DNA of 38,897 nucleotides from Prochloraceae cyanobacterium PL24a_bin.78 (GCA_028281945.1 JANQIW010000131.1:1-38897); one strand, 5' to 3'; counted from the stretch's first letter, positions 7,957-17,008 are shown. Numbers and translations: made by a program. Notes: generated from the sequence alone by a model not told the origin.

Positions 7957-9267
7957 TTATTTTCTCTTGATATATGATTTTAATGTATAGTTTCCAGTTT
8001 CTTGAGGCTGGGATGAACTGACTAATAATCTATATATTCCTTTTTCTGGTAAAATAAATTCTAATCTAGAATTTGAATCATCTATAGAAATATCATCATT
8101 GTCTAAGATTTTATTACCATCTATGTCATTTAATCTTAAATAAGTGTCAAAATCATCAGATTTAACTTCAATGATAATAGTTCCTTGTTGTTTTCTAACT
8201 AATCCAAAAGTGTAAGCATCATAATAATACTTATTTCTATTTAGATTAGGATCAGGAATAATAAGTAGCTTATCATCTTCTGAATATTTATCTTCTTGAG
8301 TAATATTTCCTCGAATTAATTCTCCATTTAGAGGAAGTTTTGAATCTTGTGTAAAAAATAGAATAACTAAAGGCATTAATTGTCTGGCTAGTATTATAAA
8401 TACTAATATAATAAATATAGAAATAATTCCTATTTTCCAAGGAGGAGGAGGGGGAGGATTAATAATTTTTTGTAGTTCTTCTAATGCTTGCTGACTGCTA
8501 TCAAATCTTTCTTGATAATTAGGACGAATCATTTTATCTAAAATATCAGCAAATTTTGAGCTAATGTTTGCTTTACCTCTCCAAATATATTCTTCGTTTA
8601 AATCGGATTTCATCTCTTTCGGATGATATCCTGTGATTGCTTGAATTCCAATTACTCCGATTGCATAAATATCACTACGAAAATCTGGTTTTCCTCTCAA
8701 TTGTTCTAAAGGCATATAAAAAGGAGTGCCAATGATGGTATCATTTTGATTAGTAACTTGTTTTACTGAACCAAAATCAATCAAAACTAATTGATTATCT
8801 TTTTGTCTTCTAATAATATTATCTGGTTTAATGTCTCTATGAATTGTATTGTTTTTATGAACAAAACACAATATTTTTAATAATTCTATGACTATTTTTC
8901 TTACTTCATCTTCTGGCAGTGCTTTACCAGTCATCAATTCTTGTCTTAAAGTATGCCCTTCTATGTATTCTTGAACTAAATAAAAGTCTCCATCTTCATG
9001 AAAATAAGCTAATAGCCGGGGAATATTGGGATGTTCTCCTAATTCTTCTAAAGCTTCTGCTTCTCTTTTAAATAATTCTTTTGCTTTCTCAAAGACTTCT
9101 GGATTATAAACATCAAGATGTAATTGTTTAACGACACAAATGGGATTTCCTGGCCGTTTGATATCTTCGGCAATAAATGTCACTCCAAAACCACCGTGAC
9201 TAAGAATTTTCTGAATACGGTAACGTCCATCTAAAATTTTTCCAATTTTGGTATATATTTCTGACAT
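7957..9267 (-). CDS. Membrane Ser/Thr protein kinase with C-terminal PPC-like domain
   Basis: A 436-residue Hanks-type kinase. Residues 15-268 form the kinase domain: glycine loop HGGFG (24-28), catalytic Lys47 in VVKQLH, HRDIKPDN (143-150, Asp145) and DFG (164-166), all intact. A run of six prolines (271-276) precedes a transmembrane segment (about 278-306). The C-terminal ~125 residues resemble a bacterial pre-peptidase C-terminal (PPC) beta-sandwich: GELIRGNIT, DFDTYLRLND, DDSNSRLEF and GIYRLLVSS. The kinase should face the cytoplasm and the PPC-like domain the periplasm. The ligand and targets are unknown. The 89-base upstream gap to gcvT holds a nested palindrome. Confidence 0.88.
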   Translation of the reverse strand: MSEIYTKIGKILDGRYRIQKILSHGGFGVTFIAEDIKRPGNPICVVKQLHLDVYNPEVFEKAKELFKREAEALEELGEHPNIPRLLAYFHEDGDFYLVQEYIEGHTLRQELMTGKALPEDEVRKIVIELLKILCFVHKNNTIHRDIKPDNIIRRQKDNQLVLIDFGSVKQVTNQNDTIIGTPFYMPLEQLRGKPDFRSDIYAIGVIGIQAITGYHPKEMKSDLNEEYIWRGKANISSKFADILDKMIRPNYQERFDSSQQALEELQKIINPPPPPPWKIGIISIFIILVFIILARQLMPLVILFFTQDSKLPLNGELIRGNITQEDKYSEDDKLLIIPDPNLNRNKYYYDAYTFGLVRKQQGTIIIEVKSDDFDTYLRLNDIDGNKILDNDDISIDDSNSRLEFILPEKGIYRLLVSSSQPQETGNYTLKSYIKRK

Positions 9268-9289
9268 GGTTTTTATTTTCTGAAATTTT

Positions 9290-9341
9290 AGCTAATATTC
9301 CCTTAAGTAGAGCCGGATTACCGTACTCTACAACCTTAGCT
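9290..9341. other. Nested palindrome between gcvT and the kinase gene
   Basis: Three nested complementary pairs: AGCTAA (9290-9295) with TTAGCT (9336-9341), GTAGAG (9307-9312) with CTCTAC (9326-9331), and CGG (9314-9316) with CCG (9321-9323) around an ATTA loop. The hairpin lies downstream of gcvT and in the 5' leader of the kinase gene. No T-run follows on the minus strand, so a standard terminator is unlikely. It may be an mRNA-processing hairpin or a leader structure. Confidence 0.5.
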
Positions 9342-9356
9342 TGGATTTTTTCTGAA

Positions 9357-10487
9357 TTAACGATTTAGAGATTTATAAAAAGGTTTTTTCACAATGGTAG
9401 CAGGATGATTTTTGCCCCGAATCTCTATTTCTAATTGTTGGCCAATTTTACTTAAAGATTTTGGCACATAAGCTAAGGCAATACCTTGTCCTAGTGTAGG
9501 GGATAAAGTGCCACTGGTGATTTCTCCGATGACTTTTCCATTGGATAATACGGGATATCCATGCCGAGCGATATATCTCCCTTTCATTTCCAAACTAACT
9601 AAACGACGGTTTACACCATTCTTTTTTTGTTCTTCTAAAATTTTTTTCCCAATAAAATCTTGTTTTTTACTATTGAGATGAACTAACCAGCTTAAACCAG
9701 CTTCTAGTGGAGTTGTGGTTTCATTTATATCTTGACCGTAAAGACAAAGGTTGGCTTCTAAGCGAAGAGTATCTCTTGCTCCTAAACCACAAGGAGTTAC
9801 TCCCATGTCAATTAATTTCTCCCATAGTTTCACTCCGATAGATTTTTCTACCATTATTTCAAATCCATCTTCTCCTGTATAACCGGTACGAGCTATAAAA
9901 CCATCACTTCCTAATAGTTTGGTTTCTAGGTGACCAAAAGTTGGAAGAGAGGTTAAATCATGTTCTACTAATGTATTTAATTTATTTAAAGCGTCTTTTC
10001 CTGCAATAGATATTAAAACAAGATGGGAATTATCTATTAATTCGACTGAAGTATTTTCTAAATTTTTCAAGATCCATGCTTTATCTTTGGCTTTAGTTGA
10101 GGAATTAACAATCATTATGCCTTGCTGTTGTCCATCTTGATTTTCTCCTTGATAATAAAATATGATATCATCAATGATTCCTCCTGTTTCATTCAATAGG
10201 ACTGTATATTGAGCAAATCCGGGTTTTAAACGTTCTAAATCTGAGGGTACTAAAAATTGTAGTTGTTTAACTAAGTCTTTGCCTTGAAAGAAAAATTTTC
10301 CCATATGAGAGACATCAAATATTCCTACAGAGGTGCGAACTGCTTCATGTTCTTTTTTGATGCTAGTATAATACACTGGCATTTCCCAGCCAGCAAAATC
10401 AATTAATTTGGCTTTGTTTTCTAAAGCAAAGTTGAATAAAGGTGTTCTCTCTAGTGTTTCTGATTGTAATCCTTCTGATTGTGCCAC
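9357..10487 (-). CDS. gcvT: Glycine cleavage system T protein (aminomethyltransferase)
   Basis: A 376-residue aminomethyltransferase, the tetrahydrofolate-dependent T protein of glycine cleavage. It takes the aminomethyl group from lipoylated H protein and yields methylene-THF and ammonia, a photorespiration step in cyanobacteria. Family signatures include FDVSHMGK near the N-terminus, YTGEDGFEI, GLGARDTLRLEA, and the C-terminal barrel with GEITSGTLSPTLGQGIALAYV. Length is normal and no transit peptide is present. The gene is not next to gcvH or gcvP here, as is common in cyanobacteria. A candidate promoter lies at 10519-10548. No glycine riboswitch core is recognised in the leader. Confidence 0.95.
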   Translation of the reverse strand: MAQSEGLQSETLERTPLFNFALENKAKLIDFAGWEMPVYYTSIKKEHEAVRTSVGIFDVSHMGKFFFQGKDLVKQLQFLVPSDLERLKPGFAQYTVLLNETGGIIDDIIFYYQGENQDGQQQGIMIVNSSTKAKDKAWILKNLENTSVELIDNSHLVLISIAGKDALNKLNTLVEHDLTSLPTFGHLETKLLGSDGFIARTGYTGEDGFEIMVEKSIGVKLWEKLIDMGVTPCGLGARDTLRLEANLCLYGQDINETTTPLEAGLSWLVHLNSKKQDFIGKKILEEQKKNGVNRRLVSLEMKGRYIARHGYPVLSNGKVIGEITSGTLSPTLGQGIALAYVPKSLSKIGQQLEIEIRGKNHPATIVKKPFYKSLNR

Positions 10488-10518
10488 GGATTTTTTTAAA
10501 ATATATGTTACCTTTTTT

Positions 10519-10548
10519 ATTATAGCAATTAGTCTACTACTAATGGAA
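10519..10548 (-). promoter_or_regulatory. Candidate gcvT promoter
   Basis: On the minus strand a TATAAT hexamer (10519-10524) lies 18 bases downstream of a weak -35 (TTCCAT, 10543-10548). The -10 box is 31 bases from the gcvT ATG. Only the -10 box is strong. Confidence 0.4.
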
Positions 10549-10690
10549 AATATGTTGCTCTAAAGTTTTTCTAGAGTTGATTTTTTTGTAGTCTTTCTTT
10601 TGATTTTAAATAATTTTTTTATTTTTTATCTACAAAATTTTATTATTATAGATAATAGATAGCTTTATTTTCTTTTATTTTATTGAATTT

Positions 10691-13141
10691 TTATGTTTTT
10701 ATTTTTGCTAATAATTCTTCTCTTTGAGGCTGTAATGTTGATTCTAAAGTTAAATTATACTGAGGTGAAGGTAATAGTTGGTTAAACCAATTTACCATGG
10801 CAGCATTTTCTACGATTAACCAAAAATCTGTTGGGGTAATTCCATCCAGATGACGAGTGATAAATCCAAATCCGGTGCGCTGTCGGTAATATTGCAAAAT
10901 GGGGGGATTTTCTTTTAACCATTGTTCAAAGTTATTTGATTTTGCCATTCCTTCAATTAATTGTTGTTCGATATTTTCGGGCATTATGGTTTTTGTTGCT
11001 TGTATCCAAGCTTGATTCAATATTTTTTTACGTTCTGATGGGTTTAACCAAGCTTCGATTGCACTTTTTGCTGGAGAATTTGGTATTTTTGTTAATTGGT
11101 TTTTGATTTCTTTTCCTTCTCCTAATTGTAAAATCAGTTTAGTTATACCACTTCCATAGGGTATTAGATCTTCACGGGAAGAGTTGAAATCACCTAACCA
11201 CCAGTATAATCCACCTCTACAATTATGCCAATAACTATTTTGGGGAGATTTGGCTAAAAATTCGTTATATTTTTCTAGCATTCTGTTAGTAATTAGGGGA
11301 AAAATTGGTTTTAAAAGGGGTAATTGCCAAATTGGGCTGGTAATAAAAAGAGGATCCCTGATGGTTTCTAATGTCATTGCTTCTACTGCTAAATCGACTT
11401 TGTTTTGTAATAATAAACTTAATCCTAGTCCATAAAATACTCCTTTTTTGGCTGGAATTAATTGAGCAGATTTGGCAAATTCTTCTGTTGCTTTTTGGGG
11501 ATTAGAGTTGATTAATAACCATCCTAAATTGCTATGGCCATATTCCCAATAGGGTGTGTTTTCTACTCCTAAAGTAAACCAATTAATACTTTCTTCTAGT
11601 AATTCTGGATTGTTATTTTCTCTGGCTATTTGATGCAAATTCCAACCTAATTGATAGGGATAATAAGGATCCCAAGGTGCTAATTTATGGGCATCAGTTA
11701 AAGCTTTTACAAATATTTCTATTTTTTCTTCAAATAGTGCAATGAATCCAAAGGATGAAATTTGTAATCCTCTATGAATTGGTATTAACCAAATACTAAT
11801 AGCTAAGATAATTCCGCTAATTATTAATGTTAATTGCTTGGCATATTGGAAGTTTTGATGTTCTTTTTGACGCAATGAACTGGCGATAATGGCTAAGTAA
11901 ATTACTAATGTTCCACTAATACAAAAGTTGTCTAATTGATAATCAATTAAACTTATAGTAAGGTAGCCGATTCCTCCTGCACAAATACTCCAAATTAGAA
12001 GAGAATTAGTTTGATCTGTATTTTTTTGTTTGAACAAAAGCCAGATAGTTAATCCTAAAATAAAAATTGCTCCTATCCATGAAAGAATGCCCCAAATCCC
12101 CATTTCCGCCCAAAGTTGAGGAGGTGTTCCGTGTAGTTGAAATGTAATTTCTGAAGTTCTTCCTGCTTCAATAGGACGATATTTTTGATATAAAAGGGGT
12201 ACTCCTCCTAATCCAATTCCTGAAAAAGGTTTATCTATTCCCATCAACCAACCAATTGTAAAGTTGGTGATTCTATATCGAATTTCTCCTACACTTTGCA
12301 ACTTACTAAGGGCAATAACTAAAGTTCTTAATCGATTATTTGCTATTACTAATATGGTGAAAATTATTAGGCTTCCTATTCCTCCTAATCCAATCCATAA
12401 ACGGGGAATTGTCGATCGAAATAAGAGAATTAAAAGAGTAAATATTAAGATAACAAATAAGCCTAACCAACCACCGCGAGAGCTAGTAGTATAAAGATCT
12501 ATTAATCCTAAAACCAATCCTATTACCATCAAGATGCGCTGTTTTCCTTTGCTTAGAATGCTCAATCCTGCTAATAGTGGAATGGCAAGAAGTAGATATC
12601 CTGCGACATAATTTTGATGCCCTAATGGTGCCCAGTTACGTAATTCTAAAACGGAGAAATCAAAGGATAAATTAACTCCATATTCTTGAAATGTTGCGAG
12701 ACGATTTAATTCTGGTAAATAGGTTTGGCTAATCCAAAGTAATAAACTGATGATAATAAATGCTATGTTTAAATATCCTTGAAAAAGTAATAATTTATAA
12801 CGACGATTATCACTATTTAGTAAGTCATTAAGAGCATAAATTGCCGCCAAAAAACCAATGGCCCAAGAGGCATTCCATAAAGCTTGATTATTAAATTCAG
12901 CAAATAATGTTGAGAGTGATAAACCAATTAAAATGATAAGAATTACCCAATCGAAACCATTCCCTAAATAGGGAAATTTTTGCTTTTGCCAAATGATAAT
13001 TAGCAGCCAAACTATGGAAAATAATAATCCTATTTGCCCTAGAAATACCCAAGGAAATATTAGTATTTTGCTATGGCTTTCTGGAATTAAGGTAAACAAT
13101 ACATAAAATATTGCTGTTAGTAAAGAGAGTATTTTGGTCAT
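10691..13141 (-). CDS. O-antigen ligase/polymerase family membrane protein with C-terminal TPR-like region
   Basis: An 816-residue protein. The N-terminal ~450 residues hold about 11-12 hydrophobic segments with Wzy_C/O-antigen ligase hallmarks: the LGHQNYVAGYLL segment, SSRGGWLGL, and the large loop with GIGLGGVPLLYQKYRP. Such proteins join or polymerise surface glycans on the periplasmic side of the inner membrane. The C-terminal ~350 residues are soluble and helical with TPR-like units (e.g. NTPYWEYGHSNLGWLLINSNP), a fusion often seen in cyanobacteria. The donor glycan is unknown. It lies 154 bases downstream of moxR on the same strand and could be co-transcribed, but the gap contains no clear signal. 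Confidence 0.82.
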   Translation of the reverse strand: MTKILSLLTAIFYVLFTLIPESHSKILIFPWVFLGQIGLLFSIVWLLIIIWQKQKFPYLGNGFDWVILIILIGLSLSTLFAEFNNQALWNASWAIGFLAAIYALNDLLNSDNRRYKLLLFQGYLNIAFIIISLLLWISQTYLPELNRLATFQEYGVNLSFDFSVLELRNWAPLGHQNYVAGYLLLAIPLLAGLSILSKGKQRILMVIGLVLGLIDLYTTSSRGGWLGLFVILIFTLLILLFRSTIPRLWIGLGGIGSLIIFTILVIANNRLRTLVIALSKLQSVGEIRYRITNFTIGWLMGIDKPFSGIGLGGVPLLYQKYRPIEAGRTSEITFQLHGTPPQLWAEMGIWGILSWIGAIFILGLTIWLLFKQKNTDQTNSLLIWSICAGGIGYLTISLIDYQLDNFCISGTLVIYLAIIASSLRQKEHQNFQYAKQLTLIISGIILAISIWLIPIHRGLQISSFGFIALFEEKIEIFVKALTDAHKLAPWDPYYPYQLGWNLHQIARENNNPELLEESINWFTLGVENTPYWEYGHSNLGWLLINSNPQKATEEFAKSAQLIPAKKGVFYGLGLSLLLQNKVDLAVEAMTLETIRDPLFITSPIWQLPLLKPIFPLITNRMLEKYNEFLAKSPQNSYWHNCRGGLYWWLGDFNSSREDLIPYGSGITKLILQLGEGKEIKNQLTKIPNSPAKSAIEAWLNPSERKKILNQAWIQATKTIMPENIEQQLIEGMAKSNNFEQWLKENPPILQYYRQRTGFGFITRHLDGITPTDFWLIVENAAMVNWFNQLLPSPQYNLTLESTLQPQREELLAKIKT

Positions 13142-13295
13142 GATTAAAGATTAAAAGTGTTCAAAATTTTTGCAAACAAAAGAAAAAAATGAGAACTTTT
13201 TCAAAGCTAGAAAACTTAATTACAAGCTTATTTAGAAATTCAATTTATTGCTGCTTGGTACTTATTTTTTACTTCTTATTTGTTAGTTAAACAAA

Positions 13296-14243
13296 TTATC
13301 TTGGGACTTTTACTTGTTCTAAAATGTTAGTAATTATATCTTCAATTTTAACTCCATCTAATAATGCCTCTGGTTTAATAATTAAACGATGACGCAATAA
13401 AGAAGGCGCAACAATTTTAACATCATCAGGAGTAACAAAATCTCTTTCTAAAAACCAAGCCATGGCTTTACTAGTTTGTAACCAAGAAACAGCCGCTCTC
13501 GGGGATGCACCTAATATTAAATCTGGATGTCTACGAGTTTGCTTTATTAAAGATAAAAGATAATCAATAATATTCTCTTCTATTTCCACATTATTAACTG
13601 CTTGGCGAGCATTAATTATCTCATCTACGGTGGTAATTGGGGTTATTTTTTCTAAATCTATTGTTTTACCTTTCCAACCTTTTCTACTATTAATTAGCAT
13701 TTGTTTTTCTGCTTCAGTATCAGGATATCCTGCGATTAATTTAAACAAAAATCGATCTAATTGTGCTTCTGGTAAAGGATAAGTACCTTCAAATTCTAGG
13801 GGATTTTGTGTTGCTATTACCCAAAATAATGGAGGCAATGGTAATGTTTCTCCGTCTAAGGTTACTTGTTGTTCTTCCATTGCTTCTAACAATGCAGATT
13901 GGGTTTTTGGAGGTGTACGATTGATTTCATCTGCTAATAATATTTCGGTAAAAATTGGTCCTTTTTTTAAACTAAAACTACGGCTATTTAAATCGAAAAT
14001 ATTAATACCTAAAATATCTGATGGTAAAATATCTGGGGTTAATTGTACCCTTTTAAAATCTGCTTGAATTAATTTTGCTAAGATTTTTACTAAGAGGGTT
14101 TTTCCTGTGCCAGGCACTCCTTCAATTATGACATTTCCACTACTTAAAAGGGCGATTAATAATTGTTGTATTAAAGTTTTTTGTCCCACAATTATTTGAT
14201 TAATTGTTTCTTCTAGTTGTTTAATTTTATTGTTTAGATTCAT
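13296..14243 (-). CDS. MoxR-family AAA+ ATPase
   Basis: A 315-residue AAA+ ATPase. Walker A is GVPGTGKT (42-49), Walker B is LLADEINR with Asp105-Glu106, and the segment PPKTQSALLEAMEEQQVT that follows is diagnostic of MoxR. Sensor 1 (WVIATQNPLEFEGTYPLPEAQLDRF) and the C-terminal lid (ILGASPRAAVSWLQTSKAMA) are present. MoxR ATPases act as chaperones, usually with von Willebrand factor A or DUF58 partners, in assembling complexes. The start overlaps the end of the DUF4350 gene by 17 bases, indicating translational coupling. No DUF58 or vWA partner is adjacent in this window. Confidence 0.92.
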   Translation of the reverse strand: MNLNNKIKQLEETINQIIVGQKTLIQQLLIALLSSGNVIIEGVPGTGKTLLVKILAKLIQADFKRVQLTPDILPSDILGINIFDLNSRSFSLKKGPIFTEILLADEINRTPPKTQSALLEAMEEQQVTLDGETLPLPPLFWVIATQNPLEFEGTYPLPEAQLDRFLFKLIAGYPDTEAEKQMLINSRKGWKGKTIDLEKITPITTVDEIINARQAVNNVEIEENIIDYLLSLIKQTRRHPDLILGASPRAAVSWLQTSKAMAWFLERDFVTPDDVKIVAPSLLRHRLIIKPEALLDGVKIEDIITNILEQVKVPR

Positions 14244-15360
14244 GGTTAATACGATGGTGAATTTGTTGCCATTGATGAAGCAAATTGAGTAATTCTTGAT
14301 TAGTTAGAGAATTTTTTTTGGAGGTTTTATTGAGTAATGATAGTAATAAAGTAGTTGGGCCTCCTGCATTTTTAAAAGCTTCTACCAGAAGATTATTATT
14401 AACTAATTCTTTTCCTAATCCTAGTCTTTGTTGAAGTAATTTTTGCTCTTCTTTTCCAACTGTAGATAAAATAAATTCAGAAGTATTTGCTTTTTCTAAA
14501 ACTCCTGCCAATGCTTCTATATATGCTTGGGAATTATCAACTTTAGGTTTTGATAAACTCATGGGTAATCCAAAACGACGGTTACTAGCTATGATGGCAA
14601 TTAAAATTATAATTATTCCTTGAATTAGAATAGGAAATAGTGGGGTTTTACTAAGATAAGAAAATATCCCTTCTGTGCCTATTTTTTCTTTAATACCTGT
14701 TTCTTTTTCAATGGTTTCTTGATCTTTATAGCCATGTATATATTCATCTACCCAAATTGGTATTTCGTATTGGGTAAGAATTTGTGCCAAAAATTCATAG
14801 TTTTCTTCAATATCTTGATAGGCATTAGCAGCCAAATGGGGAGTGGTGGCAAAAATTACTTCTCCTTTGCCTATCTTTTCTTTCCATACTATTAAACCAA
14901 ATTCATCAGCTAATATTTTAGTTTTTTCCTCTCTATCTTTTGCTCTTCTAGTGGTTTCTATTTTCACTTTTCCAACATTACTATTTTGTAAGGTGGTAAA
15001 TGATGCTTTTGTTGGTGGTTTAGAGATTCCTAAAATTACTAAATTGTTGCCTTTAGTAACCCATTCTGTTTGATTTTTAGATAGAGATATATTATTAAGA
15101 CGAGGATTAATTTGTAATAAAGTTATTAAAGAATAATTCTCTTGATTATTAGTTAAAGATGATAAAGGTTTTTCCAATCTTTGTATAGGAGTGTCTCTTT
15201 CTGACATGAATTTATACCAGGCACCATAACCACTTGGATTTTTAGAATAAGTAGAGCCATTATTGGATTGATTAGAAGCTGGTGCACCTAATAAAATTAC
15301 CATAATAACTGTTATAATGCCAATGATTAATATTAACCAAGTCCTTCTGTTTTTCAACAT
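14227..15360 (-). CDS. DUF4350 domain-containing membrane protein
   Basis: A 377-residue protein with an N-terminal transmembrane segment (about 8-26), an extracytoplasmic DUF4350-like domain (about 38-225; starts NNGSTYSKNPSGYGAWYKFMSE, a typical opening), and a second transmembrane segment (about 243-258, IQGIIIILIAIIASNRRFG). A cytoplasmic helical tail follows. The family is linked to MoxR and DUF4129 genes across bacteria but has no assigned reaction. The domain resembles a glutamine-amidotransferase-like fold without obvious catalytic residues. It overlaps moxR by 17 bases and follows DUF4129 by 20 bases, so the three genes are one operon. Confidence 0.82.
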   Translation of the reverse strand: MLKNRRTWLILIIGIITVIMVILLGAPASNQSNNGSTYSKNPSGYGAWYKFMSERDTPIQRLEKPLSSLTNNQENYSLITLLQINPRLNNISLSKNQTEWVTKGNNLVILGISKPPTKASFTTLQNSNVGKVKIETTRRAKDREEKTKILADEFGLIVWKEKIGKGEVIFATTPHLAANAYQDIEENYEFLAQILTQYEIPIWVDEYIHGYKDQETIEKETGIKEKIGTEGIFSYLSKTPLFPILIQGIIIILIAIIASNRRFGLPMSLSKPKVDNSQAYIEALAGVLEKANTSEFILSTVGKEEQKLLQQRLGLGKELVNNNLLVEAFKNAGGPTTLLLSLLNKTSKKNSLTNQELLNLLHQWQQIHHRINHESKQ

Positions 15361-15380
15361 ATTTCTTACTCTAAAATATC

Positions 15381-15995
15381 CTATATTTTTTGTGTTTCAA
15401 TTTCTTGATAAGCTCGATAACATTCTTCAAATAGAGAATTTGTAGCTTTAGTTTTACTAAAACATAATCTTTGATGTGTCATTAAAAGAGTTTGATAAGG
15501 TTGAGATTGTGGTAATTTCTGAATTAATTTTAAATATTCTCCATCGGTGCGACTAAATTGATGAATTGCAATATTTCGATCGTGTAATGTTTGCAACATT
15601 GCCATATATAAACACAAACAAGCATCAGTAAAATTGCCAATTTGTTTGAATTCATTTGCTTTAGTTAACCAAGTTGAAACCTTCAAATTTTTTGCAATTT
15701 TTTTGTTGTGTTTGAGGATATTTTTTGGTCTATTTTTAATAGTAAAATATTGATTTAAAAACACTATCAATTTCCCAATACCCCATAATAAAAGTAAAGC
15801 AAAAATTAGCCAAAATAAAACTTTAAAAATTAATTCTACAAATTCACCATCAAGCCAATTCCAATTGACACCTGGAATATCATCAATATTATTTGCTAAT
15901 TGTTGAGATTGTAATTCCCACCATTCCTGTGAGCGTTTTTGTAGCTGGGATAATTGCCAACCAATACTATTCTTTTCAAATGATTCTGCTGACAT
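15381..15995 (-). CDS. DUF4129 domain-containing membrane protein
   Basis: A 204-residue protein and first gene of the DUF4129-DUF4350-MoxR operon. One strong transmembrane segment lies at about residues 52-76 (VELIFKVLFWLIFALLLLW). The C-terminal cytoplasmic domain contains the family's ASTWLTKANEF-like and CLCLYMAMLQTLHDR segments, ending in a FSRTDGEYL...CYRAYQEIE helix pair. Some DUF4129 proteins are fused to transglutaminase domains, but none is present here. The function is unknown; context suggests a membrane complex served by the MoxR ATPase. Confidence 0.78.
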   Translation of the reverse strand: MSAESFEKNSIGWQLSQLQKRSQEWWELQSQQLANNIDDIPGVNWNWLDGEFVELIFKVLFWLIFALLLLWGIGKLIVFLNQYFTIKNRPKNILKHNKKIAKNLKVSTWLTKANEFKQIGNFTDACLCLYMAMLQTLHDRNIAIHQFSRTDGEYLKLIQKLPQSQPYQTLLMTHQRLCFSKTKATNSLFEECYRAYQEIETQKI

Positions 15996-16126
15996 TTTTT
16001 TTAATAATTAATGTTTTCTAAATTTGTTAGCTTGATATCAATTATCAACTAATTTTTGGTGATTTTGCCAACTTTTTTTAAACTTATTATAGAACTTTTA
16101 AGAAATATTTGAAGAAATATAAATAA

Positions 16127-16151
16127 GAGGCATACCTAAAAGTATTACCTC
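16127..16151. other. Small imperfect hairpin 3' of Uma2 copy 1
   Basis: GAGG-C-ATAC (16127-16135) can pair with GTAT-TA-CCTC (16142-16151) around CTAAAA. It lies 50 bases past the stop of the minus-strand Uma2 gene. There is no strong U tract after it, so a terminator role is only possible. Confidence 0.3.
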
Positions 16152-16201
16152 ATAAGAAATCAATTATAATTTATTTTGAGAATTTTGTCTAATGCATTAT
16201 T

Positions 16202-17008
16202 TTATTCATCTGGATTAATTCCTAGAGCACGTAATTGTTCAGCTAGTTTTTCAGCTCGTTGTCTTTGGGTAAATGCTTCTTGTCGCGCTGCTAATGTTTC
16301 TTGTCGTGCTGCTAATGTTTCTTGTCGGGCGGCTAATGTTTCTTGTCGTGCTGCTAATGCTTCCTCCTCTGGTAAAGGTATTAACTTTTGATTAGCATCG
16401 TACCAACGTAACCATTCTCTGGTTATTCCCTTATAAGTTCCATGCCAAACTCCTAAATATAACTGGATTGATTCCATCCATATCATTTTATTACTAGCAT
16501 CTAATTCTGTATAAGCACTATTTATTAGTTTAAATACCAATAAAATATCACTATAACGGTCATAAATTACATAATAAGGTATTTTTAGAATCTTTTCGTA
16601 AACATCCCATTTACTTGGAGGTTGATTAATTTTACGAACTTTTTCTCCTAAATCCTCTTTTTCTGTTCCCGGAGATAGTAATTCTACTACTATTAGAGGA
16701 TTTACTAGTTCATCCCATACCACATAAGATAATCGAGAATCCTGTTTTTGATATAATCTATCTACTCCAACAACTGCAAACCAATCGGGACGCTTATACC
16801 AATTAGTATTGTTTGAATCATAATATAAATTCATATCCATGGCGGTAAACCTTTCTTCTGGGGAATAATTTGGTGGTTGAAAGGTTTCTTCTAAAATTTG
16901 TGGTTGTAAAGCATGAAATTCGTCTGGCAAACCTGGCTCCTCTGGATCTTCACTGGGAAGGTCGTACATGGTTGGTAGTTGTTTTTCTTGGTAATCTTTT
17001 TGGTACAT
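16202..17008 (-). CDS. Uma2-family (DUF820) putative endonuclease, copy 1
   Basis: A 268-residue Uma2 protein. The PD-(D/E)XK-like core is visible as the PDWFAVVGVD segment, VVELLSPGTEKEDLGEKV and KWDVYEKILKIPYYVIYDR. Uma2 proteins are greatly expanded in cyanobacteria and predicted to be nucleases, but their biology is poorly known. The C-terminal ~50 residues form a coiled coil built on four LAARQET heptads from a 21-bp DNA repeat, then QRQRAEKLAEQLRALGI. A second, inverted paralogue at 22596-23357 shares roughly 80% of residues by eye, including the whole catalytic region. Length is longer than the basic ~190-residue Uma2, as in the coiled-coil subtype. Confidence 0.87.
   Translation of the reverse strand: MYQKDYQEKQLPTMYDLPSEDPEEPGLPDEFHALQPQILEETFQPPNYSPEERFTAMDMNLYYDSNNTNWYKRPDWFAVVGVDRLYQKQDSRLSYVVWDELVNPLIVVELLSPGTEKEDLGEKVRKINQPPSKWDVYEKILKIPYYVIYDRYSDILLVFKLINSAYTELDASNKMIWMESIQLYLGVWHGTYKGITREWLRWYDANQKLIPLPEEEALAARQETLAARQETLAARQETLAARQEAFTQRQRAEKLAEQLRALGINPDE
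16272..16355 (-). repeat. Four 21-bp tandem repeats inside Uma2 copy 1
   Basis: Four consecutive 21-bp units (16272-16292, 16293-16313, 16314-16334, 16335-16355) differ by only a few bases. Each encodes the heptad LAARQET read on the minus strand. A seven-residue period suits a coiled coil. The units are absent from the paralogue at 22596-23357, so expansion occurred after duplication or was lost there. Confidence 0.85.

Noticed and set aside
10488..10690. Glycine riboswitch upstream of gcvT
   Set aside because: The leader is AT-rich, with no recognisable glycine aptamer core or tandem structure; only a -10 box and a weak CTCTA/TAGAG pair are visible.
16176..16391. Plus-strand ORF with repeated CRAANVS peptides
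   Set aside because: It is the antisense shadow of the 21-bp heptad repeats in Uma2 copy 1.
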